Source: Sphingomonas lycopersici (GTDB taxonomy: Bacteria > Pseudomonadota > Alphaproteobacteria > Sphingomonadales > Sphingomonadaceae). Taken from it: a stretch of DNA of 64,000 bases. The translations under genes and the position numbers were made by a program. Each line of letters opens with the position of its first letter. The first letter of the stretch is position 1. The stretch covers positions 434,001 to 498,000 of the forward strand of contig NZ_JANFAU010000002.1 in assembly GCF_026130605.1 (NCBI RefSeq), read 5' to 3'. Shown here piece after piece: positions 50,557-58,346 of the stretch. The notes beneath the pieces were generated by a model. It was not told the DNA's origin, ran no database searches, and saw only the letters and a program-made list of their open reading frames with translations.

Positions 50557-52147
50557 GCATCCAGCCCGCGACCAGCGCGGCGAGCCCCGCGCTGTCGAGC
50601 GCGCCGGCGCAGAGATAGCCCTGGTAGAGATCGCATCCCTCGCCCGCGAGCAGATCGCGCTCCATCGCGGTTTCCACTCCCTCGGCGATCGTCGCGAGCC
50701 CCAGCGCATGCGCCATCGCGATCACCCCGCGGACGATCACCCGGTCGCGCGCCGATCCGGCGATATCGCGCGTCAGGCTGCGGTCGATCTTGAGGTAATC
50801 GAGCGGCAGCGCCTTGAGATAGGCGAGGCTCGAATAACCGGTGCCGAAATCGTCGATCGCGACGCGCACCTCCTGCTCGCGCAACGCCCCCAGCGCGGCG
50901 GCGGCCACGTCGAGGTCGCCGATCAGCCCCGTCTCGGTGATCTCGGCGGTGACGCGCGCGCGCGCGATGCCGCTTTCCGCGACATGATCGAGGAAGCGCG
51001 CAACGAAATCGGGCCGCGCGACATCGGCCGCGGTGACGTTGACCGAGATGCGCAGTTCCGCGAGCGTCGCCGGCCAGTCAGACGCGGCGCCCAGCGCGCG
51101 CATCAGGATATGTTCCGACAGCGCCGCCCCGAGATCGGCGCGGTCAGCGGCGGCGAACAACGTCTCCGCCCCCAGGATACCGAGCATCGGATGATCCCAG
51201 CGCGCCAGCGCCTCGACCCCGGTGATCGCCCCCGAGGCCAGCGTCACCTGCGGCTGGAACAGGATCGCAATCTCCTGGCGCTCGATCGCGCGATGCAGAT
51301 CGGCCGCGAGCCGGGCGAGCGGTGCGGCATGCGAGCGGGCCGCCTGGCGCACCGCGCCGCCGTCGCGTGCCGGCTCCAGCGCCTCGCGCGCGCGGGTCGG
51401 CAGATCGTCGACCTGGCCGCCGTTCGCCGCGCGTGCGACCCCGATCCGCGCGCCGAGATTGACCATCGCGTCGCCGGTATCGAACGGCCGCGCCAGCGCG
51501 GTCTCGATCGCCGCCACCACCGTCGCCAGCGCCGCCTCGTCCGCCGCAAGCGCGATCTCGAACAACGCGCCGTCGCCGCGCGCGATCTGGCGATCCCTCG
51601 GCGCGACCGGCGACAATGCCTCGACGATCCGCGCGAACGCCGCCGCGAGCAACGCATCGCCGGTCGAGCGCCCGAATGCCGCATTGACGATATCGAACCG
51701 CGTCAGGCGGATCGCGATCATCGCCAGCGCGGTGCCGTCCGCCGCGCGCGCGGCGAGGAAACGCGCCACCTCGCCCGGCGCCGCCTCGTCGATCCGTCGC
51801 GCGCGCGCCTGACGCCGCACGCGCCGCGCGTGACGCCCGGCGAAGCGCAGCGAGCGCAGCAACGCCGCGGGCTCGTCGCCCACCACCGCATGCGTCGCAC
51901 CCGCATCATAGGCCGTGTCACGCGCGGCATCGTTCGTGACGATCGCGAGCAGCCCCGATTGTTCCTCGAACGCGACCCCGGCCAGCGCCGCCAGCGTCGT
52001 CATCTCGCGGCGCGCGTCGACCAGCCGGACGAGCGGCGCGGTGTCCGTGCTTACCCAGCCGGCGGCGGCGAGGAGCGGCTCAAGCGCCGCGCGCGCCGCG
52101 TCGGGCGCGATGGCAATCGTATAGGTCGGTGTAGTAAAGGCCGGCAT
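50507..52147 (-). CDS. Degenerate GGDEF plus intact EAL domain protein
   Basis: The 546-residue cytosolic protein is a probable c-di-GMP phosphodiesterase. Residues 1-105 look like a receiver-type fold without a clear phosphorylation site. Residues 135-240 are a GGDEF domain whose signature is replaced by RGDGA (190-194), so cyclase activity is not expected. The EAL domain (about 285-535) has GVEALARW (EAL at 312-314), NVTAADVARPDF, EITETGLI, DDFGTGYSSLAYL and AEGVET, so the catalytic set looks complete. The ATG at 52147 is preferred over an upstream start at 52234. It overlaps the 3' end of mfd by 50 bp. Confidence 0.88.
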   Translation of the reverse strand: MPAFTTPTYTIAIAPDAARAALEPLLAAAGWVSTDTAPLVRLVDARREMTTLAALAGVAFEEQSGLLAIVTNDAARDTAYDAGATHAVVGDEPAALLRSLRFAGRHARRVRRQARARRIDEAAPGEVARFLAARAADGTALAMIAIRLTRFDIVNAAFGRSTGDALLAAAFARIVEALSPVAPRDRQIARGDGALFEIALAADEAALATVVAAIETALARPFDTGDAMVNLGARIGVARAANGGQVDDLPTRAREALEPARDGGAVRQAARSHAAPLARLAADLHRAIERQEIAILFQPQVTLASGAITGVEALARWDHPMLGILGAETLFAAADRADLGAALSEHILMRALGAASDWPATLAELRISVNVTAADVARPDFVARFLDHVAESGIARARVTAEITETGLIGDLDVAAAALGALREQEVRVAIDDFGTGYSSLAYLKALPLDYLKIDRSLTRDIAGSARDRVIVRGVIAMAHALGLATIAEGVETAMERDLLAGEGCDLYQGYLCAGALDSAGLAALVAGWMLNPRPSPALSTIAAHR

Positions 52148-52305
52148 CGGCGCCTGTGTTAGCGCTCCGCCGCCGCCGCGCCAATCGTCACGCACGTCCC
52201 GATATGAGTCATTTCGGGACCGGTTCTTTTGCACTCCCCTCCCGACCAGGAAGGGGAGTTGAGGCTTGCCGCACCGGGTCGGAGCGCCTAGCTCTATGGA
52301 CGAAG

Positions 52306-53322
52306 ATGACCGCGGCCCCCGCTCCTTCCGCGCCCGGTGCGCTTGTCGACGGCTTCGGCCGCACGATCCGCTATTTGCGTGTCTCGGTCACCGATCGCTG
52401 CGATCTGCGCTGCCGCTATTGCATGGCGGAGAAGATGACCTTCCTGCCGCGCGCGCAGGTGCTGACGCTGGACGAAATCGCGATCATCGCCGAGCGCTTC
52501 ATCGCGCGCGGGGTACGCAAGATCCGTTTGACCGGCGGCGAGCCTTTGGTGCGCCGCGACGTGACCGATCTGGTGCAAAGGCTCGGCGGGCATGTCGGGA
52601 ACGGGCTCGACGAACTGACGCTGACCACCAATGCCACGCGGCTCGCCGATCACGCCGATGCGCTGTTCGATGCGGGGGTGCGGCGCATCAACGTCAGCCT
52701 CGACAGCCGTGATCCCGAGCGCTTCCGCTATATCACGCGGCACGGCGACGTCGCGCAGGTGCTCGCCGGCATCGCCGCCGCACAGGCCGCCGGGTTGCGC
52801 GTCAAGATCAACATGGTTGCGCTCAAGGGGCTCAACGAGGACGAGATTCCCGCGATGCTCGACTGGTGCGTCGCCGAAGGACTCGATCTGACGCTGATCG
52901 AGACGATGCCGCTCGGCACGATCGATGAGGATCGCGCCGATCGCTTCGTCCCGCTGTCGGCGGTGTTCGAGCGCCTCGCCGCGCACCGCGAGCTGGCGCG
53001 CGATGCCGGCAGCACCGGCGGTCCGGCGCGTTACTGGCGCGTCGGCGACAGCAAGACCCGGCTCGGGCTGATCTCCCCGCTCACCAACAATTTCTGCGAC
53101 GGCTGCAACCGCGTGCGGCTGACCACCGAAGGGCGGCTGTTCTCGTGCCTCGGGCATGACGATCACGCCGACCTCAAGACCGCGCTGCGCACCGGCGGAA
53201 TCGCCGGGCTCGATGCCGCGATCGATGCGGCGATCGCCGCCAAGCCGCAGGCGCACGATTTCCGCATCGCGCGCGGCGGCGCTCCCGCGGTATCGCGCCA
53301 CATGAGCGTGACCGGCGGATGA
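52306..53322 (+). CDS. moaA: GTP 3',8-cyclase MoaA
   Basis: This 338-residue radical-SAM enzyme converts GTP to 3',8-cyclo-GTP in molybdenum-cofactor synthesis. The first cluster is bound by CDLRCRYC (C32, C36, C39), the second by NNFCDGCNRVRL and a later cysteine. RLTGGEPLVRRD and NVSLDSRDPERF are family signatures. The C-terminal Gly-Gly needed for activity is present. The ATG at 52306 fits the normal N-terminal length. The stop overlaps nadK (ATGA), an unusual but clear coupling. Confidence 0.96.
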   Translation: MTAAPAPSAPGALVDGFGRTIRYLRVSVTDRCDLRCRYCMAEKMTFLPRAQVLTLDEIAIIAERFIARGVRKIRLTGGEPLVRRDVTDLVQRLGGHVGNGLDELTLTTNATRLADHADALFDAGVRRINVSLDSRDPERFRYITRHGDVAQVLAGIAAAQAAGLRVKINMVALKGLNEDEIPAMLDWCVAEGLDLTLIETMPLGTIDEDRADRFVPLSAVFERLAAHRELARDAGSTGGPARYWRVGDSKTRLGLISPLTNNFCDGCNRVRLTTEGRLFSCLGHDDHADLKTALRTGGIAGLDAAIDAAIAAKPQAHDFRIARGGAPAVSRHMSVTGG

Positions 53323-54098
53323 CCAGCTATCTTCGGCGGGCGCTGGTCGCCTCGCCCACCGCCCAGGCGCAGGCCGCGCGCGCCGAATTGCGCGACGCAT
53401 GGGATTGGTGCCCGATCGACGAGGCCGATCTGGTCATTGCATTGGGCGGCGACGGTTTCCTGCTCCAGACGCTCCACGCGATGCTCGAGGCGCGCCGCCC
53501 CCCGCCCCCCGTGTTCGGGATGAACCTCGGCACGATCGGGTTCCTGATGAACGAATGGCGCCGGCACGGACTCGACGACCGGCTCGATCGCGCGCGCGCG
53601 TTCAAGGTGACGCCGCTGATGATGACTGCGACGGGGATCGACGGCCGCATCCACGCGCTCCCCGCGATCAACGAGGTGTCGCTGCTGCGCGAAACGCGGC
53701 AGACCGCGAAGATCGAGGTGACGGTCAACGATCGCATCGTGCTGGAGGAACTGGCCTGCGACGGCATCCTCGTCGCCACCCCCGCCGGCTCGACCGCCTA
53801 TAATCTTTCCGCGCACGGCCCGATCCTGCCGCTCGGCTCGGCGATGCTCGCGCTCACCCCGATCAGCGCGTTCCGCCCGCGGCGCTGGCGCGGCGCGATC
53901 CTGCCCGATCGCGCGCGCGTCTCGCTGCGCATCCTCGAACCCGGCAAGCGCCCGGTCTCCGCGGTGGCCGATCAGCGCGAGATTCGCGATGTCGCACAGG
54001 TGGATATCGCGATGGACCGCGCGCGCGAACTGACCTTGCTGTTCGATCCCGAACATGCGCTCGACGACCGAATTACGATGGAACAGTTCATCGCGTGA
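53319..54098 (+). CDS. nadK: NAD kinase
   Basis: This 259-residue enzyme phosphorylates NAD to NADP. GGDG (43-46) is the catalytic motif, INEVSLLR the NAD-binding element, and DGILVATPAGSTAYNLSAHGPILP the C-terminal nucleotide site. The short form without an N-terminal extension is normal in alphaproteobacteria. It shares 4 nt with the moaA stop and ends 67 bp before the tRNA gene. Confidence 0.94.
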   Translation: MTSYLRRALVASPTAQAQAARAELRDAWDWCPIDEADLVIALGGDGFLLQTLHAMLEARRPPPPVFGMNLGTIGFLMNEWRRHGLDDRLDRARAFKVTPLMMTATGIDGRIHALPAINEVSLLRETRQTAKIEVTVNDRIVLEELACDGILVATPAGSTAYNLSAHGPILPLGSAMLALTPISAFRPRRWRGAILPDRARVSLRILEPGKRPVSAVADQREIRDVAQVDIAMDRARELTLLFDPEHALDDRITMEQFIA

Positions 54099-54118
54099 AA
54101 ATCATCGCGAAACGGGGG

Positions 54119-54146
54119 TTGCATCTCTGAAACGGCCGGCTATAGA
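54119..54146 (+). promoter_or_regulatory. tRNA-Asn promoter
   Basis: TTGCAT (54119-54124) and TATAGA (54141-54146) are separated by 16 bases, followed by the GC-rich discriminator CGCGCCTCC. The predicted start lies about 13 bases before the tRNA. GC-rich discriminators are typical of stable-RNA promoters under stringent control. Confidence 0.7.
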
Positions 54147-54165
54147 CGCGCCTCCCGCAAGGCAT

Positions 54166-54240
54166 TCCCCGATAGCTCAGCGGTAGAGCTCTCGACTGTT
54201 AATCGAGCGGCCGTTGGTTCGAATCCAACTCGGGGAGCCA
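54166..54240 (+). tRNA. trnN: tRNA-Asn (GTT)
   Basis: The cloverleaf is complete: acceptor TCCCCGA/TCGGGGA, D-arm with AGCTCAGCGGTAGAGCT, anticodon stem CTCGA/TCGAG with loop CTGTTAA (anticodon GTT at 54198-54200), and T-arm GTTGG-TTCGAATC-CAAC. The discriminator is G and CCA is encoded (54238-54240). With an AspRS that looks non-discriminating, this tRNA may be charged with Asp and then amidated by GatCAB. Confidence 0.97.
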
Positions 54241-54500
54241 CCTTGCAGCCTGACGGACATCGCGCAACGCCGCGATTTCCGCTGAAATCAGGCACCTGCC
54301 CGCTTTCTCGCCAGCCCAGAAGAACCGAGGAGAGCGCAAGCCTCACGGGCGCGGTTCTGCGTCGGCAAGGCGCGCAGCACTTGCATTTTAAAGACACCCG
54401 CAAGAAACGCCGTTCGATTTGAAGAAACGGCCGCAACGCCCTCGCACGTCGATCGTTCGGGGTCCGCAACATGTGTTGTGGTTAACGTATCGGGATGTGA
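54241..54500. other. Intergenic stretch after tRNA-Asn
   Basis: I see no gene, repeat or attachment-site duplication in these 260 bases. The right end carries GGTTAACGTATCGGGATG just before the TolC-like gene and must include its promoter. A minus-strand open frame crossing the tRNA is the familiar antisense-tRNA artefact. Confidence 0.5.
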
Positions 54501-55526
54501 ATGGGCGTAGCTAGGACAGCAATGTTGTGCGCCGCGGCGATGCTGGGATTGTCCGGATGCGAAGGCGCGTCGGGCGGGCGCCCGGTCACGCTCGCGGACC
54601 TCGGGCTGCCGGACCGCTATTCGACCGATTCGACCGCGCAACCGCCCGCGCAGGCCGAGAACCTCGCCCAATGGTGGCGGCATTTCGATGATCCGCTGCT
54701 CGACAGTCTGATCGAGCGCGTCGGCGCAGCCGATTCCGCGGCGAACGGCAAGACCGGCTATCAACAAACGGTAAAGCGCATCGCCACCGAGGCGGCGATC
54801 GCGCGCAGCTATGTCGCGCTCCGCACGCGGCAGGCGAAGATCGAGAATATCCGCGCCTATCTCGCCGCGCGGCAGGACGATCAGGCGATCGCGCGATTCC
54901 GCGAAGAGGCCAAGCTCGTCACCCCGCTCGATGCGCTGCAGATCGCGGCCGATAGCGATCGTGTCGCGGCCGGCATTCCCGTGCTCGAAGCGGCGATCGC
55001 GGCGGATGCGGCGCGGATCGCGGTGCTGACCGGGCAGCCCCCCGCCGCGCTCCGCGACCAGCTCGCGCCGATCGCGCCGGTCCCGGTGGGGCCGGCGGAG
55101 GTTGCCGTTGGCGCCCCGTCCGACCTGATCAATCGCCGCGCCGACGTGCAACTCGCCGCGCAACGCGTCGGGCGTGGCAAAATCTGGGGCGGCGGCTCGA
55201 GCGGCGCGGTCGCCGCGTACAAGGAGGTGGTGCTGCAAACGCTGGAGGAGGCCGAGAATGCGCAGACGGCGTTCGCCGCCGCCAAGGCGCGCGAAGCCGC
55301 GCTGGAAAAGGCGGTCGACGAAGCCGAGCAGCTCGCCGTCCTTGCGCGGAAGCAATATCGCGAGGGGCTGACCGATCATGTCGCGCTGCAGAGTGCCGAG
55401 CGTGCCTTGCTCGGGGTGCGCGACGAGCGGGTCGGCGCGGCAGCGGATCGCGCCGCTGCGCTGATCGACCTGTTCACGGCGCTGGGCGGAAGCTGGGAGC
55501 CGGGGGCGAATGACCGACGCCCCTGA
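54501..55526 (+). CDS. Shortened TolC/NodT-like outer-membrane-factor lipoprotein
   Basis: The 341-residue protein has a lipoprotein signal (AAAMLGLSGC, Cys20) and NodT/TolC-family helices: WWRHFDDPLLDSLIE, then AAIARSYVALRTRQAKIENIR, the second repeat APSDLINRRADVQLAAQRV, and LQTLEEAENAQTAFAAAKARE with ARKQYREGLTDHVALQSAER. Family members are about 450-480 residues. Here the segments that should form the beta-barrel strands are missing at both symmetrical positions (about residues 75-90 and 223-236). The frame is continuous, so this is not a simple frameshift. It overlaps the adaptor gene by 17 bp. It may be non-porous or otherwise specialised. Confidence 0.75.
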   Translation: MGVARTAMLCAAAMLGLSGCEGASGGRPVTLADLGLPDRYSTDSTAQPPAQAENLAQWWRHFDDPLLDSLIERVGAADSAANGKTGYQQTVKRIATEAAIARSYVALRTRQAKIENIRAYLAARQDDQAIARFREEAKLVTPLDALQIAADSDRVAAGIPVLEAAIAADAARIAVLTGQPPAALRDQLAPIAPVPVGPAEVAVGAPSDLINRRADVQLAAQRVGRGKIWGGGSSGAVAAYKEVVLQTLEEAENAQTAFAAAKAREAALEKAVDEAEQLAVLARKQYREGLTDHVALQSAERALLGVRDERVGAAADRAAALIDLFTALGGSWEPGANDRRP

Positions 55527-56754
55527 CAGCCCCGATCCGCCCGCCGGCACATCGGTCGACGAGTTCCTCGGCACCAAGCCCGGCGGGTCGTGGGGCTGGT
55601 GGATAAGGTGGCTTTCGATCGGGCTCGCCGGGGTCGTGCTGATCGTTCTCGTCGGCCGGTTCGTGAGCGGCGGGCTGGCGACCGAATATGCCTCTGAGCC
55701 GGTCACGCGCGTCGACATCCCGTTGAAACTGTTCGGCAGCGGGCGGCTGCAACCCGTCGCGGTGCATCTCGTCGATGCCGGGCAGGAAGGCGTGATCCGC
55801 GCGATCCCGGTCGCGGACAACCAGCCGGTGAACGCGGGCGATATCCTCGTCCGGCTCGATCCGGCGCCGCTGCGGGAAGCGATCGCCGCAGCGCGGGAAC
55901 TGCTCGACACGCGGCAGGCGGCGCTGGCCAAGGCGCAGCCGACGAAAGCGGATGTCGACGCGCGGCTGGGGCTTTATCAACGCGTGCGCCGGCGCTCGGG
56001 CGGCAGTGTCCCGTCCGATCGCGAAATGACCGCCGCGCAGGATGCCGCGCGACGCGCCGCCGATGCGGTCGATACCGCGCAGGTGGAACTCGCCGCCGCG
56101 CGCACCGCGCTGAGCGAACGGGAGGCGCAACTCGCCTCGGCGGATATCCGCGCCCCCGTCGCCGGGGTGGTCTCGCGACGCTTCGTCGCGATCGGCCAGC
56201 GCGTCGGCGCCAATCCCGGGCAGCATCTGTTCGCGATCGCCGAGCCCTATACCCGGCTGCGCCTCGATATCGCCACCGATCGCGCCCAGGCGCAGCGGCT
56301 GCGCGCCGCGCGCGCGGTACGCGCGATCGTCACCGTGGCGCCTGGGAAAGCGGTTTCCGTGCCGATCCTCCGGCTGACCGAAACCGCCGCGCCGCCGGCA
56401 TTGGCACGCAGCGCATCGGCCCCCATATCCGTCGACAGCACCCCGGTCGGCATCGCGCTCGAGCTGGGGAACCCGGGTGGCGCGTTGCGGGTTGGAACCG
56501 CCGTCACGGTGCAGATCGATCTCGGGATGCACCGCGATGCACTGGTCGTGCCGGACAGCGCGTTGCGCTTCGGGCGGGCGAGCGATGCCGCGCGCCCACC
56601 GGGCGCGGTGCGCGGCGAGGCCGTCTATGTCACCGGCAGCGACGGCACGCCGCAACGCGTCCCCGTCACCCGCGGCGGCAGCGACGGGCGCAACAGCGAG
56701 GTGGCGTCGGACATGCTGAAACCCGGCATGCGCGTCATCACCGGACTGCGCTGA
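55510..56754 (+). CDS. HlyD/MacA-like membrane-fusion (adaptor) protein
   Basis: The 414-residue protein has a short cytosolic N-terminus, one membrane helix (about residues 31-53) and a periplasmic adaptor: barrel-sandwich start VRAIPVADNQPVNAGDILVRLDP (beginning GVI), helical hairpin 110-205, ADIRAPVAGVVSRRFVAIGQRV, then beta-barrel and membrane-proximal domains ending GMRVITGL. This is the MacA/RND-adaptor architecture. No ABC or RND transporter gene follows; a terminator and opgG do. It overlaps the TolC-like gene, so the two are made together and may serve a transporter encoded elsewhere. Confidence 0.87.
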   Translation: MTDAPDSPDPPAGTSVDEFLGTKPGGSWGWWIRWLSIGLAGVVLIVLVGRFVSGGLATEYASEPVTRVDIPLKLFGSGRLQPVAVHLVDAGQEGVIRAIPVADNQPVNAGDILVRLDPAPLREAIAAARELLDTRQAALAKAQPTKADVDARLGLYQRVRRRSGGSVPSDREMTAAQDAARRAADAVDTAQVELAAARTALSEREAQLASADIRAPVAGVVSRRFVAIGQRVGANPGQHLFAIAEPYTRLRLDIATDRAQAQRLRAARAVRAIVTVAPGKAVSVPILRLTETAAPPALARSASAPISVDSTPVGIALELGNPGGALRVGTAVTVQIDLGMHRDALVVPDSALRFGRASDAARPPGAVRGEAVYVTGSDGTPQRVPVTRGGSDGRNSEVASDMLKPGMRVITGLR

Positions 56755-56766
56755 GCTGGTCGGGAT

Positions 56767-56799
56767 ACGCCGTAAGCCGTTAGAGGCTGCGGCGTTTTT
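56767..56799 (+). terminator. Intrinsic terminator after the adaptor gene
   Basis: ACGCCG-TA-AGCC pairs with GGCT-G-CGGCGT around GTTAGA and is followed by TTTTT. It begins 12 bases after the adaptor stop and separates this gene pair from opgGH. Confidence 0.8.
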
Positions 56800-56849
56800 G
56801 CGCGCGCTTGCCGTAAGAGGAATTACATCTGACTGATAGCGGTACGGAT

Positions 56850-58346
56850 TTGAACAGCACGACAGGCATTTCACGGCGGTCCAGCCTCGCGCTTCTGGCC
56901 GGCGCAATGGTCGCTGCGCAAAGCGCCGCGGCGGCCGGTCGCCCGCCCAAATTCGGTCCGGCGACGCCCTTTTCGTGGGACGTGCTGGTCGCACGCGCGC
57001 AGGCGCTCGCCGGGCGCCGCTATGTGCCGCGCCCGCACGCACCCGATTTCGCGCCCAATTTCGACGCCGCGACGCAACGCGCTTATGGCGCGGCGGAACG
57101 GCTGGCGGGGTTCGTGCGGCTGATGCCGGTGACGCATCTCGCGCGCGAGGCGGTCGCGCTCAACCTCGTCGAAGGCGGGATGGCACGCCCGCTGCTCGCG
57201 GCGAATGGGCTGTTCGCCGGTAACAACGCGACCGATCCGGCGGGCTTTCGCGTGCTCAACCCCAATCTGGCCGGCGACTGGCTCGCCTTTCTCGGCGCCT
57301 CCTATTTCCGCGCGGTGGGGCCGCAGGACCAATATGGCCTTTCGGCACGCGGCATTGCGGTCGATACCGGGCTCGACGGGCCGGAGGAATTCCCGTCTTT
57401 CACCGAATTCTGGATCGAGGCCGCCTCGCCCGGGCGGCTGCGGGTCCACGCGCTGCTCGACGGGGCGAGCGTGACCGGCGCCTTCGCGTTCGATTGCGCG
57501 CTGACGCCGGAGGGCGTCACCCAGGCGGTGCGATCGTCGCTGTTCTTCCGGCGCGACATCCGCCGGCTGGGGATCGCGCCCGCGACGAGCATGTTCTGGT
57601 ACGATCAGAACGATCGCCGCGTCGCGACCGACTGGCGGCCCGAAATCCACGATTCGGACGGGCTGGCGATCTGGTCCGGCAGCGGCGAGCGCATCTGGCG
57701 CCCGCTCGCCAATCCGCCGCACCCGCGCACCGTCAGCTTCCGCGCCGACGGCGTCAAAGGCTTCGGCCTGATCCAGCGCGACCAGCGTTTCGCCGATTAT
57801 CAGGACGACGGCGCCTTCTACGACCGCCGCCCGAGCCTGTGGATCGAGCCGGTCGGGGATTGGGGGAAAGGCTCGGTACTGCTGTACGAGATGCCGACCG
57901 ACAGCGAGACCAACGACAATATCGTCGCCTTCTGGCACAGCGACCAGCCGGCCCGCGCCGGCGAGCGCCGCGATTTCGCCTATCGGCTGCGCTGGATGTC
58001 GCAGGATCCGTTCGACGGCAATGCCGCGCGCGTGGTGGATAATTGGAGCGGCGCGGCGGGCATTCCCGGCGGCGACACGATCCCCGGCGCGCGCAAATAT
58101 GTCGTCGATTTCGAGGGCAAGGCGCTGGCCGGGCTCGATCGCCAGAGCGGGGTCGAGGCGGTCGTCAACGTCGCCAAGCCGGCGCTGCTGGCGGTGGCCG
58201 CCTATCCGCTTGCGCGCCAGAGCGGCCGCTGGCGCGTCACCCTCGATATCCGCACCGACGCGAGCAATCCGAAAGATCTTCGGCTATTCCTCCGCCACAA
58301 CAACTCCGCCCTCTCCGAAACCCTGATCGAGCCTTTATCGTCATGA
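56850..58346 (+). CDS. opgG: Periplasmic glucan biosynthesis protein OpgG/MdoG
   Basis: The 498-residue exported protein acts in osmoregulated periplasmic glucan synthesis, probably shaping the beta-glucan made by OpgH. The N-terminus ISRRSSLALLAGAMVAAQSAAA looks like a twin-arginine signal. Family hallmarks are YFRAVGPQDQYGLSARGIAVDTG, FPSFTEFWIE, SMFWYDQNDR, WRPEIHDSDGLAIW and RRPSLWIEPVGDWGKGSVLLYE. No ATG is available before the signal, so TTG at 56850 is taken as start. The stop overlaps the opgH start (ATGA). Confidence 0.93.
   Translation: MNSTTGISRRSSLALLAGAMVAAQSAAAAGRPPKFGPATPFSWDVLVARAQALAGRRYVPRPHAPDFAPNFDAATQRAYGAAERLAGFVRLMPVTHLAREAVALNLVEGGMARPLLAANGLFAGNNATDPAGFRVLNPNLAGDWLAFLGASYFRAVGPQDQYGLSARGIAVDTGLDGPEEFPSFTEFWIEAASPGRLRVHALLDGASVTGAFAFDCALTPEGVTQAVRSSLFFRRDIRRLGIAPATSMFWYDQNDRRVATDWRPEIHDSDGLAIWSGSGERIWRPLANPPHPRTVSFRADGVKGFGLIQRDQRFADYQDDGAFYDRRPSLWIEPVGDWGKGSVLLYEMPTDSETNDNIVAFWHSDQPARAGERRDFAYRLRWMSQDPFDGNAARVVDNWSGAAGIPGGDTIPGARKYVVDFEGKALAGLDRQSGVEAVVNVAKPALLAVAAYPLARQSGRWRVTLDIRTDASNPKDLRLFLRHNNSALSETLIEPLSS

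Noticed and set aside
54140..54472. Minus-strand open frame of 110 codons across tRNA-Asn
   Set aside because: It contains the well-known artefact read antisense through a tRNA (RVGFEPTA pattern) and has no ribosome site or conserved domain.
54241..54500. Integration (att) site next to tRNA-Asn
   Set aside because: I found no second copy of the tRNA 3' end downstream and no integrase gene in the window.
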